Below are positions 18,250-27,078 of a stretch of 64,000 bases of DNA, one piece after another. Position numbers and translations under genes: made by a program. This DNA comes from Lachnospiraceae bacterium (GTDB taxonomy: Bacteria > Bacillota > Clostridia > Lachnospirales > Lachnospiraceae), in the NCBI GenBank assembly GCA_021203465.1, contig JAJQBC010000077.1:36412-100411 (forward strand). The letters are read 5' to 3'. Each line of letters opens with the position of its first letter. The first letter of the stretch is position 1. The notes beneath the pieces were generated by a model. It did no database searches, had not been told where the DNA came from, and was given only the letters and a program-made list of their open reading frames with translations.

Positions 18250-20079
18250 CTACTCCACCGTCACAGATTTCGCGAGATTCCGCGGCTTGTCAACGTCGCA
18301 GCCCTTCGCGAGCGCTACATAATAGGCAAAGATTTGCAGCGGAATTACCGCCAAAGAATCCGTGAAATACGGATTTGTCTTCGGTATGTAGATCACATAG
18401 TCCGCCGTCTTTTCACAGTCAGTGTGACCCAGATTGGTCACCGCCATCACAAAAGCGCCGCGGCTCTTGACCTCCACAACGTTGCTGAGCGTCTTCTTGT
18501 AGAGCTCCTCCTGCGTCATGATCGCCGCTACGAGCGTGCCCTCCTCGATCAGGGAGATCGTGCCGTGCTTGAGTTCTCCTGCCGCGTAGGCCTCCGAGTG
18601 GATATAGGAGATTTCCTTCAGCTTCAGGGAACCCTCCAGAGAAATCGCGTAATCGATACCCCTTCCAATGAAAAATACGCTCTTCGCCGCCGCATAGCGG
18701 TTCGCAAAGCGCTGCAGACGCTCCTTGTTCGCCAGCACCATCTCGATCTGATCCGGCAGTTTCTGCAGATCGCGGATCAGATCCGCCATCTCCTCCTCGC
18801 CAATCGTTCCCCGCACTCCGGCGAAACGCATGGCCAGCAGATAGAGAGCAACCAGCTGTGTGCTGTATGCCTTCGTCGTCGCGACTGCGATCTCCGGCCC
18901 GGCCCAGGTATACATGACATGGTCCGCCTCGCGGGCGATCGAGCTGCCGACCACATTGACGATGCCGAGCACCGTGACACCCGAATGCCGCTTCGCCTCC
19001 CGAAGCGCCGCCAGAGAATCTGCCGTCTCACCCGACTGGCTTATAATAATAACCAGCGTATTCTCGTCGAGAATTGGCCTGCGATAACGAAACTCGCTCG
19101 CCAGATCGACCTCCACCGGAATGCGCGCCATGCCCTCGATCACATATTTTCCGGCTACGCCCACATGATAAGCGGAGCCACAGGCTACAATGTAAATCTT
19201 TCGCACCGCCGCGAGTTCTTCCTCGCTCATCCCGAGTTCTTCGATCACGATCTTTCCATCGCGGATCCGCGGACTGATCGTGTCGCGCACGGCCTTCGGC
19301 TGCTCATGGATCTCCTTGAACATAAAGTGTGCGTAGCCGCCCTTCTCCGCGGCGTTGACGTCCCACTCGATCCGCGTGGACTCCTTTTCCAGCTCCTCGC
19401 AGTCAATATTATAGAAATGAATCTCATCCTTCGTGAGCTTCGCAACTTCCTCATTCTGGATGAAATACACGTCGCGTGTGTATTTCAATACCGCTGACAC
19501 ATCAGATGCGATGATATTTCCATGGCCGCACTTCCCAACGATGAGCGGACTGTCCTTGCGGACGGCGTAGAGCTCATCCGGATGCTCACGGAACAGGATA
19601 CCGAACGCGTAGGAGCCCTCCACACGCTGCATCACCTTCAATACCGCCTCGAGCGGATCCCCCTTATAGTAGTAATCCAGCAGATGCGCGATCACCTCCG
19701 TGTCTGTCTCCGACACAAACTCATAACCCCGGGCGAGCAGCAGCTTGCGGAGCTTCATGTAGTTCTCGATAATCCCGTTGTGGACAACCACGATTGATTT
19801 ATCCTTATTGAAATGGGGATGCGCGTTCTCATTGTTCGGCGAGCCGTGCGTAGCCCAACGCGTGTGGCCGATTCCCAACGTTCCGGGCAGCTTCTCGCCG
19901 CCGTGGGACAGCTCGTGCAACACTTGCAGTCGGCCGACGGATTTCATCACCTGAATCTCTTGCCCATCATAAACCGCAAGCCCAGCCGAGTCATAGCCCC
20001 GATATTCCAGTTTTTCCAGACCGTCGAGCAGGATCGGCGCGGCCTGCTCTGTCCCGATATATCCAACGATTCCACACAT
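18250..20079 (-). CDS. glmS: Glutamine-fructose-6-phosphate aminotransferase (isomerising)
   Basis: GlmS makes glucosamine-6-phosphate, the entry step to UDP-GlcNAc. The 609-residue protein starts MCGIVGYIGTEQAAPILLDG at 20079 behind AAAGGAGGAG, so the N-terminal nucleophile Cys is exposed after Met removal. The glutaminase domain has RGYDSAGLAV, GHTRWATHG and SETDTEVIAHLL. Two SIS domains follow with ACGSAYHVG, SQSGETADSLAALREAK and ELKHGTISLIEEGT, ending in DKPRNLAKSVTVE. No glmS ribozyme core is present upstream. A 71-base palindrome (20113-20183) occupies the leader instead. Confidence 0.98.
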   Translation of the reverse strand: MCGIVGYIGTEQAAPILLDGLEKLEYRGYDSAGLAVYDGQEIQVMKSVGRLQVLHELSHGGEKLPGTLGIGHTRWATHGSPNNENAHPHFNKDKSIVVVHNGIIENYMKLRKLLLARGYEFVSETDTEVIAHLLDYYYKGDPLEAVLKVMQRVEGSYAFGILFREHPDELYAVRKDSPLIVGKCGHGNIIASDVSAVLKYTRDVYFIQNEEVAKLTKDEIHFYNIDCEELEKESTRIEWDVNAAEKGGYAHFMFKEIHEQPKAVRDTISPRIRDGKIVIEELGMSEEELAAVRKIYIVACGSAYHVGVAGKYVIEGMARIPVEVDLASEFRYRRPILDENTLVIIISQSGETADSLAALREAKRHSGVTVLGIVNVVGSSIAREADHVMYTWAGPEIAVATTKAYSTQLVALYLLAMRFAGVRGTIGEEEMADLIRDLQKLPDQIEMVLANKERLQRFANRYAAAKSVFFIGRGIDYAISLEGSLKLKEISYIHSEAYAAGELKHGTISLIEEGTLVAAIMTQEELYKKTLSNVVEVKSRGAFVMAVTNLGHTDCEKTADYVIYIPKTNPYFTDSLAVIPLQIFAYYVALAKGCDVDKPRNLAKSVTVE

Positions 20080-20112
20080 AGTGGCTCCTCCTTTATTGTT
20101 TGTTATTGATTC

Positions 20113-20183
20113 TGACACTAGGGTCTCAAAGCCATGAATACGAATGTAAACATTCGATCCATGTCCTTTAGACCCTAGTGTCA
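20113..20183 (-). repeat. Long inverted repeat upstream of glmS
   Basis: Perfect 14-bp arms TGACACTAGGGTCT and AGACCCTAGTGTCA enclose a nested hairpin, CGAATG-TAAA-CATTCG (20141-20156), flanked by CATG repeats. The whole 71-base region can form one long imperfect hairpin. It has no T-run. It could be a small non-autonomous palindromic element or an mRNA control structure. Confidence 0.65.
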
Positions 20184-20193
20184 TCATATGCAA

Positions 20194-20224
20194 AGGCGAG
20201 GAAAGTATCCGCACCCCCTCGCCT
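20194..20224 (-). terminator. Possible terminator after the LCP gene
   Basis: 8-bp arms AGGCGAGG and CCTCGCCT are followed on the minus strand by TTTGCAT, 10 bases downstream of the LCP stop codon. The U-run is short, so termination is probably partial. Confidence 0.45.
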
Positions 20225-20233
20225 GTTTGTCAT

Positions 20234-21373
20234 TTAATACCCGGTATCCGACGTGATCTGCGCCGCAATCTCCTTCACCTCGTCGGAAGGTTCATAGTCA
20301 GAGTTGTTGAACAGATACTCGTGCAGCTGTCTCACGTTCTCCTCCAGATCAACCGGTATGACACAGGAGCCTTTCCCGCTGACCGTAGCCGACACCTTGT
20401 CAAATGGGAAACCAGTCGTATCCACAATATCATAAGTGAGCAGCTCCGGCGCCATCGCAACCAGTTCTTCATTCGTATAATTCGTCGCAATCAACGGGAA
20501 CACCGCGTTGATAATATCGTTGATCGTCGAAATATCCGTTTCCTTCGCCTTGCTGACAAGCTGCAGGATCACCTCGCGCTGGCGCTCCGTCCTCTTAAAG
20601 TCATCGCCCGAAGTATAGCGAATGCGGCAGTAGGATGTCGCCTGCACACCGTCCAGCGTCTGCAGGCCGGACGAGGTGAGAGCCGTCGTCTCGATCCCGG
20701 TGACCTTGGATGTCTCGATGATATAGTTGTTCAGGTGCTCAAGCTCCGCATCATCTACATCGATCTCAACGCCGCCCAGATAATCGACCGTCTTCGTCAG
20801 CCCCAGAAAGTCCACGCTGACATAATACTGGATATCCAGATCGAGGTTCATATTCAGCATGCTGATGGCCTGCTCCGGGCCACCCGCCGAGTAGGCGCCG
20901 TTACATTTATTATACTTGCCGTTCGCGAGGTTCAGATAAGTATCACGGTAGACGCTGACCAGCTTTACTTCCTTTGTATCGTTATTAATGCTGGCGATAA
21001 TAATCGTGTCGCTGCGGTTTCCGCTGCCAAGCTGTCCCGCCTGTCTGGTATCAAGTCCAAACAGCGCGATCGTCGTATAGCCTGACATCGTCTGCACGGT
21101 CGATTCCTGAATCGTTTCATTGACCTGAATCTCTTCCGTATCCACATCGGGTCTCTGCAAGGTATCCAGCTTACTGACCACCCAGAAACCGATAATCAGC
21201 ACCAGAACCGCCACAATCTCTACGCCGAAAATGATGATGCGTCTCTTCTTTTTCGCCTTCTTCTTTTTGGACGTTCCTTTCCTGCTTGTGGAGCTTCGCT
21301 TTTCCGAAGCCGATTCCGCCTTCCGGGACGCGCTCTTTTTTGAGCTTGTTTTTTTCACAGTCTCTTTTGCCAT
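20234..21373 (-). CDS. LytR-CpsA-Psr (LCP) family glycopolymer ligase
   Basis: LCP proteins attach wall teichoic acid-like or capsular polymers from a polyprenyl carrier to peptidoglycan, outside the membrane. The 379-residue protein has a Lys/Ser-rich cytoplasmic tail of about 45 residues, one membrane segment (IIIFGVEIVAVLVLIIGFWV) and the LCP domain. Conserved arginines and Asp are visible in LFGLDTR, GNRSDTIIIAS and VYRDTYLNL; YCRIRYTSGDDFKRTERQRE is the catalytic arginine block. It sits directly downstream of the polyprenyl sugar-phosphate transferase, consistent with attaching that pathway's product to the wall. Confidence 0.94.
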   Translation of the reverse strand: MAKETVKKTSSKKSASRKAESASEKRSSTSRKGTSKKKKAKKKRRIIIFGVEIVAVLVLIIGFWVVSKLDTLQRPDVDTEEIQVNETIQESTVQTMSGYTTIALFGLDTRQAGQLGSGNRSDTIIIASINNDTKEVKLVSVYRDTYLNLANGKYNKCNGAYSAGGPEQAISMLNMNLDLDIQYYVSVDFLGLTKTVDYLGGVEIDVDDAELEHLNNYIIETSKVTGIETTALTSSGLQTLDGVQATSYCRIRYTSGDDFKRTERQREVILQLVSKAKETDISTINDIINAVFPLIATNYTNEELVAMAPELLTYDIVDTTGFPFDKVSATVSGKGSCVIPVDLEENVRQLHEYLFNNSDYEPSDEVKEIAAQITSDTGY

Positions 21374-21394
21374 GATTCATCCTTTCTACGCCTG

Positions 21395-22804
21395 TTAATA
21401 CGCATTCTTATTGACGAACCCCTTAAAGAAGGTCTGAATCAGGATCCGGATATCCAGTCCTATCGTCCAGTTCTCAATATAGTACAGGTCGTATTCAATT
21501 CTCTTCTTGATCGATGTATCGCCCCGGTATCCGTTTACCTGCGCCCAGCCGGTCATACCCGGCCGAACCTGATGTTTGATCATGTACCGGGGAATCTCCT
21601 CCCGAAACTTCTCCACAAACAACGGCCGCTCCGGTCTGGGTCCTACCAGGCTCATATCTCCCTTCAGGACATTAAACAGCTGCGGCAGCTCATCAATACT
21701 GGTCCGCCGAATCACTCTCCCGACTTTCGTCACCCGAGGATCATTTCGGACGGTCCATGCGCGTTTCTCGCTGCTCGCAGACTGTACTTCCATCGAGCGG
21801 AACTTATACATCTGAAAGGTCTGGTTATGGAGGCCTACGCGCTCCTGCTTATATATCAACGGCCCTCTGGATGTCGACTTGACCAGAATCGCCGTAACCA
21901 GCATAATCGGTGAAAAAATAACAATCGTGACGGCTGCCCCCGCCACATCCATCGTGCGCTTACAGACTCTGTTGAAGGTATTCGTAAGCGGCACATGGCG
22001 AATATTGATAACCGGAAGTCCCTGCAGATCCTCCGTATAGGGCCTGGTAGGAATAATATCATTGTAATCCGGGACGAACTTTGTATGCACGCCTGATTTC
22101 TCACAGGTCGCGACAATACGCTTCAGCTTATAATACTCCCGCAGCGCCATCGTGATCGCGATCTCATCCAGACGGTTATTTTCCAGAATTTCGCCCAACT
22201 CCTCGGTCGTCCCGATCACCTGCACGCCCTTATAGGTGTATCCGATCTCCCTGTTATCATCCAGAATCCCATATACCCGGTAACCCCACTGGGGATTGGC
22301 AAAAATCCGGTCGATGAACTCCTCCGCCGCGCTACTGTAACCCACAAAAATAATATGGCGCAGATTGAAACCACTCCGCCGCAGATGCCGCAGGAAAAGC
22401 CGGATCAGGTTTCTCACCAGCGTTTCCAGCACGATGTTGATCACATAGAAGTAAAACAGCATCGACCTGGAATACTCAGTCGCGTAATCATTGTAATCGC
22501 GCAGCAGGAAGAACACGCCCATGATGAGCAGCAGCCCAACTGTATTCGCCTTTACAACATTACCGCTCTCCAGCCTGCGTCCCTGCACTCGCTTCGGCGT
22601 GTACAGATTGAAGGCCAGATACAACACCAGATACAGCGGAATGATCCCGACCAGCGTCAGCATGTACTGCTGGAAACTCAGGCCCCGCGGATCCCGCAGC
22701 ACAAGAAATTTAAAAGCCCAGGACAGCACATACGATACGCAGATGACCAGAACGTCGACCACAACCTGCAGCCGGTTGAAATAACGCTGATTATCCTTAA
22801 TCAT
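21395..22804 (-). CDS. Polyprenyl-phosphate sugar-1-phosphate transferase
   Basis: Starts synthesis of a surface polysaccharide by placing a sugar-1-phosphate on undecaprenyl phosphate. The 469-residue protein has an N-terminal block of four to five membrane helices (from [20 protein letters not shown]) and a CoA-binding-like middle domain ([18 protein letters not shown]). The bacterial sugar-transferase catalytic domain follows. Key motifs are [43 protein letters not shown] and [15 protein letters not shown]. This is the WbaP/CpsE-like large form. The sugar specificity (glucose, galactose or other) cannot be told. Confidence 0.94.
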   Translation of the reverse strand: MIKDNQRYFNRLQVVVDVLVICVSYVLSWAFKFLVLRDPRGLSFQQYMLTLVGIIPLYLVLYLAFNLYTPKRVQGRRLESGNVVKANTVGLLLIMGVFFLLRDYNDYATEYSRSMLFYFYVINIVLETLVRNLIRLFLRHLRRSGFNLRHIIFVGYSSAAEEFIDRIFANPQWGYRVYGILDDNREIGYTYKGVQVIGTTEELGEILENNRLDEIAITMALREYYKLKRIVATCEKSGVHTKFVPDYNDIIPTRPYTEDLQGLPVINIRHVPLTNTFNRVCKRTMDVAGAAVTIVIFSPIMLVTAILVKSTSRGPLIYKQERVGLHNQTFQMYKFRSMEVQSASSEKRAWTVRNDPRVTKVGRVIRRTSIDELPQLFNVLKGDMSLVGPRPERPLFVEKFREEIPRYMIKHQVRPGMTGWAQVNGYRGDTSIKKRIEYDLYYIENWTIGLDIRILIQTFFKGFVNKNAY

Positions 22805-22837
22805 AAATACTCACCCGTTTTCCTCCTTTGTACCTGC

Positions 22838-23797
22838 CTATGACAACAGGTGCAGAGTATTTTCCCACAGCTCCAGCTGGAGCCGCGCGCACACCGGAAT
22901 GTGCTCCGCGCGGAAGGAAAAGCGCCGGTCACGGTTTGCTCTGCACAGGACGATTCCCCTCTTCAGGCCTCTCAGGTAATCCTTGCCGAAGCCCTTCTTC
23001 ATAAAATACAGATATTTTATCAGATAACCTGCCAGCAAAAACGGCGCGTTCAACAGGATCTGTGGTAAAGGCATATTCTTATAAATCAGATAAATACTGT
23101 TCCCCGCCGCGTATCCCACCTTGAAACTGTTGTGGCGGGAACCGCTCGAGGCGCTCCCGATATGGTACACCCTCGCCCGCGGCTCGTAGCGGTTCTCATA
23201 TCCCGCAAGCCTCGCGCGCCAGCAGATATCCACATCTTCAAGATAGACAAAATGCGCTTCGTCGAAACCTCCCAGCTGTTCCACTACGTTTCTGCGGTAG
23301 ATGGCTGCTCCCGCACAGGAGGAGAAAATCATTCCGCCTCTCGGATACGTATCCGCGGGCTTTCCTCTCCCTCTGGAGAAAGCCCAGCCCAGCGTACAAT
23401 AGAGGTCACCGGCGCTATCCAGACGCTCCCTGTTCTGATACTGGAGCATACAGGCCTGACAGGAAAAGCACTTTTTGTATCTGCGAATGGTCTTCAGCAG
23501 TCTCGCCGCGAAAGCGGGCTCCACCTCGGTATCATTGTTCAGCAGAATGACATATCTGCTCTTTGCCCGCCAGAAGCCTTCGTTTACCGCGCGGCTGAAG
23601 CCGTAATTCCGATCCAGACACAGCAGCTCGCAGGTCGGAAAACTCCGGCTTACAAGATCCTGACTCCCATCGGTGGAACCATTATCCACCACGATAATCT
23701 GCGCAGTCACACCTTTCTGTCCCAGAACAGAATTCAGACACGCACGCAGCACTGCTATGCCATTATAGTTGGGAATCACAATCGTTACGTCCGGCAT
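22838..23797 (-). CDS. Family 2 glycosyltransferase
   Basis: Cytoplasmic GT-A glycosyltransferase of 319 residues. It begins MPDVTIVIPNYNGIAVLRAC, then VVDNGSTDGSQDLV, NYGFSRAVNEGFWRAKSRYV and LLNNDTEVEP with the metal-binding NND/DxD motif. VYLEDVDICWRARLAGYE is the catalytic ED segment. It resembles dTDP-rhamnosyl transferases of the WcaA/WbbL type. A C-terminal hydrophobic or amphipathic stretch (LLNAPFLLAGYLIKYLYF) may bind the membrane. It is flanked by another GT2 and the polyprenyl transferase, so it probably extends the same lipid-linked glycan. Confidence 0.92.
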   Translation of the reverse strand: MPDVTIVIPNYNGIAVLRACLNSVLGQKGVTAQIIVVDNGSTDGSQDLVSRSFPTCELLCLDRNYGFSRAVNEGFWRAKSRYVILLNNDTEVEPAFAARLLKTIRRYKKCFSCQACMLQYQNRERLDSAGDLYCTLGWAFSRGRGKPADTYPRGGMIFSSCAGAAIYRRNVVEQLGGFDEAHFVYLEDVDICWRARLAGYENRYEPRARVYHIGSASSGSRHNSFKVGYAAGNSIYLIYKNMPLPQILLNAPFLLAGYLIKYLYFMKKGFGKDYLRGLKRGIVLCRANRDRRFSFRAEHIPVCARLQLELWENTLHLLS

Positions 23798-23809
23798 CGT
23801 TCGCCCTCT

Positions 23810-25573
23810 CTAATAAAATTCCCCTATCCGGAAATCCGTATCCTTCAGCGAGAGGTTCGGGTTATAATATCCATCCGGTTCTTTCAGGAAATCTTTCCAT
23901 TTTTTTGCAAACTGTGCTGCCGGCCTCGCAGCCTTTCTGCGAGCCTCCCGGCATTTCTGCAGGATGAAAACTGCCCCCGGCTCATACACATTCCGAAGTC
24001 CGAGCCGCTCCAGCTTCAGGCACAGATCCACATCCCGCATCCGCTCCTCCACGTCCTCAGAGAAACCTCCCACTTTCAGAAAGCTCTCCCGACTCACCAT
24101 CATGGCCTGTCCGGACAGCGCATGGTAATCCTGCTGCAGAACCGCCTTATGAAAATAACCGGTGTAGCCCGCTTTCAGCCCTTCAAACGCGACGCCTGCC
24201 TGACCTTTTAGGCCAATGATACGGGCGCCATACCGAAGCCGCAGATTGCTGTCATATACCCTGCCGCCTGCCGCTCCGACTCCCGCTCTCTGTGCGTTTC
24301 CGAGAAGCAGCTCCATATAGTCAGAGCTGATCGTACCGATCCGGCTGTCCAGAAACAGCAGATACTCGCTTTCCAGCTTTTCAGCAAGGCTGGTAAATGT
24401 TACAGATTTGTTACACGCACCAGTACAATATACTACTTTAATCGGGATTTGTCTATATTCTTTGATAAAATTTAAGACTACCCTGTTTTTCTTCGGCATG
24501 TCCAGAAGCATCAGCATCTCAAAGTTCGTGTAGGTCCGTCTTCTGGAAATTGCTTTCAGGAATTTCCTCAGCTTTCCTGTATCCGGCGCCCCCAGCACCA
24601 CAATACAGACCTTCGGCACCGAGACCAGCGTATAACGAATGCGATAGAATCCCGGATTGTCCAGACAGTCCACCCTCGCCTCCTCACCGTAGCGCACAAG
24701 ATGCGCTTCCAGAGCACGCTTGCCTGCCTCGGCGGCGTAGGATTTATTTCCCTGATCTCCCGCCGTCGACCCCTCGCTGCAACGCCAGTGGTAGAGAATC
24801 CGCGGGATATGCCCGATCTCCTCCGTCTGTTCTATACAGCGCAGGATAAAATCATAGTCCTGCGCGCCGTCAAAATCTTCTCGGAAGCCTCCGACGCGCT
24901 CCGCCAGCTCCCGTCTAACAACAAGAAAATGACAGATATAATTGTTGCTGCGCAAAAGCTCCGGATTGTAATCAGGCTTAAAATGCGGCTGAAATAATGT
25001 ACCGGAATCCGGGCTCATCTTATCCTCATCCGTGTAAATCAGATCCAGCCCCGGATGATTCTGCAGTAGCTCCACTACCTCAAAGAGCACGTGTTCTTCC
25101 AGAACATCATCGTGATCCAGCATCGCGATATACTCGCCTGTCGCCATGCGCAACGCTTCGTTCGTATTACCGGAAATTCCGAGATTCTCCGGTAATCGCT
25201 TGTAACGGATACGGGAATCCTGATTTATATAGCCGTTCAGCACAGACTCCAGACTGTCGCTTCCACTTCCGTCTACGAGACAGAGCTCCAGATTTCCATA
25301 CGTCTGTCCAAGTACAGACTCCACCATCTCCCGCAGAAACATCTCAGGAGTCCGATAGAGTGGGACCACAACACTGATCAGCGGGCTGTACGGAAAGCGA
25401 TGTCCTCGCTGGAGTTCCTTCTCCCTGACCGACGGTCGTCCTGCGAACATCCAGTCCTGATAATTCTTCTCCAGGCTATTCCTCTCCAGCCTCTCCCTCG
25501 CCTTAAAATACAGTTTTCCTACGCCATAGTTTTTCGCGTAACGATAACCGCGTTTTGCATAGTCAGATTTCAT
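23810..25573 (-). CDS. Large family 2 glycosyltransferase, possibly two-domain
   Basis: 587-residue protein. An N-terminal extension of about 70 residues is followed by a complete GT2 domain: LISVVVPLYRTPEMFLREMV, LVDGSGSDS, IAMLDHDDVLEEHVL (metal-binding DHDD) and FDGAQDYDFILRCIEQTEEI. The C-terminal half (from residue about 320) looks like a second, divergent GT-A domain with PKVCIVVLGAPDTGKLRKFL, LLFLDSRIG and VEERMRDVDLCLKLERLG (a second ED-like motif). This double layout resembles the long GT2 proteins found in rhamnan or O-antigen clusters. It starts 3 bases after the DUF4956 gene, so translation is probably coupled. Confidence 0.88.
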   Translation of the reverse strand: MKSDYAKRGYRYAKNYGVGKLYFKARERLERNSLEKNYQDWMFAGRPSVREKELQRGHRFPYSPLISVVVPLYRTPEMFLREMVESVLGQTYGNLELCLVDGSGSDSLESVLNGYINQDSRIRYKRLPENLGISGNTNEALRMATGEYIAMLDHDDVLEEHVLFEVVELLQNHPGLDLIYTDEDKMSPDSGTLFQPHFKPDYNPELLRSNNYICHFLVVRRELAERVGGFREDFDGAQDYDFILRCIEQTEEIGHIPRILYHWRCSEGSTAGDQGNKSYAAEAGKRALEAHLVRYGEEARVDCLDNPGFYRIRYTLVSVPKVCIVVLGAPDTGKLRKFLKAISRRRTYTNFEMLMLLDMPKKNRVVLNFIKEYRQIPIKVVYCTGACNKSVTFTSLAEKLESEYLLFLDSRIGTISSDYMELLLGNAQRAGVGAAGGRVYDSNLRLRYGARIIGLKGQAGVAFEGLKAGYTGYFHKAVLQQDYHALSGQAMMVSRESFLKVGGFSEDVEERMRDVDLCLKLERLGLRNVYEPGAVFILQKCREARRKAARPAAQFAKKWKDFLKEPDGYYNPNLSLKDTDFRIGEFY

Positions 25574-25575
25574 AT

Positions 25576-26253
25576 TTAAAAGGTAACCTCTCCATCATGT
25601 GCGATCAGGGACGCGCTGGTCATACCGTCCAGCGCGGCGACTTCCGCCACAAGAGCGCTCTCATCCTTCACGCGAAGCTCTATCACCATATCCAGACGGT
25701 CTTTGGAAAGATTTCTGGACTTTACCCTGTACGACTTCGCATAATGTCCGACAGCCTCAAGAATCTCCTTCTCACCATCCATTACCGAACTGTTCACGAC
25801 AAGCATCATCGGCGCCCGTCCCACAGGAACCAGATCCAGCACCAGAATGAGTACCGTCACCACAACGGAGGTGATGAGCGCCACCTCGTAGAGGCTCGCG
25901 CCACAGATAATGCCGACGCTGATCGACCAAAACAGAAAGACCAGATCCATCGGATCCTTGATCGCGGTACGAAAGCGGACAATCGACAGTGCGCCGACCA
26001 TACCAAGGGAAATAATCAGATTCGACTGCATCGCCAGAATAATAGCCGCCGTGATCATCGCCATCGCCGCCAGAGAGATATTGAAGTTTTTGGAATAAAA
26101 CACCTTTCTGGTCACCAGACGGTAAATTGCAAAAATATAAAGCCCGAGCAAAGCCGTCATAAAGAGCGTCGCCGCGATCTTTGCGGTCGTGATGTCCGTG
26201 CTCGTAAAACCCTCCAGAAACGAATTTTTAAAAATATCTGAAAACCCTAACAT
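25576..26253 (-). CDS. DUF4956 membrane protein
   Basis: Integral membrane protein of unknown function. ATG 26253 (MLGFSDIFKNSFLEGFTSTD) is preceded by AAAGGAGG. Three to four membrane helices are predicted (LFMTALLGLYIFAIYRLV, ISLAAMAMITAAIILAM, LVFLFWSISVGIICGASLY, VVVTVLILVLDLVPV), with the conserved GALSIVRFRTAIKDPMDLVF segment between helices. A cytoplasmic C-terminal domain of about 85 residues follows. DUF4956 genes commonly sit beside VTC-domain and CotH genes, as here. The role of the C-terminal domain is not known. Confidence 0.9.
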   Translation of the reverse strand: MLGFSDIFKNSFLEGFTSTDITTAKIAATLFMTALLGLYIFAIYRLVTRKVFYSKNFNISLAAMAMITAAIILAMQSNLIISLGMVGALSIVRFRTAIKDPMDLVFLFWSISVGIICGASLYEVALITSVVVTVLILVLDLVPVGRAPMMLVVNSSVMDGEKEILEAVGHYAKSYRVKSRNLSKDRLDMVIELRVKDESALVAEVAALDGMTSASLIAHDGEVTF

Positions 26254-26282
26254 ATGTATTTTTCCTCCTTTATCCATCTTTA

Positions 26283-26999
26283 TTAAAGTCCGTACCGTCT
26301 GCACAGATAATATTTCGAATAGGCCGTCTGCTGCAGATTTTCAAGCTGCACGGCACGGTAAATATAGTCCGGCAGGTACTCGTCATACTTCACTTCGAGA
26401 ATGTGCTGTCCCGACGGCATCACCGGCCTGAGCGGAATCTGGTCTTCCAGAAACAAGTCCGGCCTCCCCGCTGAGCAGATATTCTCGTCCAGCGTAATCC
26501 GCACATTGCCCAGAGGGTACACATAAGGCACGCGCTCATACTCCACGATCACCTTCGGGCGCATCAGCCTTGTCCGCATTTCGAGAACCAGCTTATGAAG
26601 CAGCGGCGGCGATTCCTTCGATATTTTCGGAATCTCTCCTGCCATCAGCTCCCGGCACTGTTTCTCTGACAACGGACACTGAAGTTTCTGCACCTTTCCG
26701 CGCTCTTTCCGTTTCAGTTCCAGCGTAATCCGGCTGGGGCTATGATTATAAATGCGGATGCGGAATTTCTCACGCGGATCGGTTCCTGCCTCGTTCTCCC
26801 GTACGCAGCGGTCTTCATAATCGTCGAAATACAGGCTTCTGATATTATAGACGCCGTCCGATCCCGCATGCGGATCACGTGCGATCAGGCCGGTCAATCT
26901 GGCCTCGATCACCCGGAGCTGCGCGCAGGAGCAGATGTATTTGAACTCATGCCGGTACTGATTCTCCGGAAGAGATGGATCAAAGATCTTTTTCTGCAT
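26283..26999 (-). CDS. VTC-domain protein (polyphosphate polymerase-like)
   Basis: The 238-residue protein matches the VTC tunnel fold that in yeast Vtc4 makes polyphosphate from ATP. Basic and acidic residues expected to line the tunnel are present in order: RHEFKYICS, YNIRSLYFDDYEDRC, KFRIRIYNH, ITLELKRKERGKVQK, VIVEYERVPYV, VRITLDENI and HILEVKYDEYLPDYI. Family knowledge supports a polyphosphate or related anionic polymer activity. That activity is not proven for bacterial members in this gene context. It lies between cotH and the DUF4956 gene in one probable transcription unit. Confidence 0.9.
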   Translation of the reverse strand: MQKKIFDPSLPENQYRHEFKYICSCAQLRVIEARLTGLIARDPHAGSDGVYNIRSLYFDDYEDRCVRENEAGTDPREKFRIRIYNHSPSRITLELKRKERGKVQKLQCPLSEKQCRELMAGEIPKISKESPPLLHKLVLEMRTRLMRPKVIVEYERVPYVYPLGNVRITLDENICSAGRPDLFLEDQIPLRPVMPSGQHILEVKYDEYLPDYIYRAVQLENLQQTAYSKYYLCRRYGL

Positions 27000-27078
27000 T
27001 CGTTTCTCTCCTTCTATTTTTATCTTATTATTGTTTCATTCCTGTATCCAATCATACACATTTTTTATAACAGTTCCT

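Noticed and set aside
20080-20233. glmS ribozyme upstream of glmS
   Set aside because: The region is short and shows none of the conserved ribozyme core. It is a simple nested palindrome.
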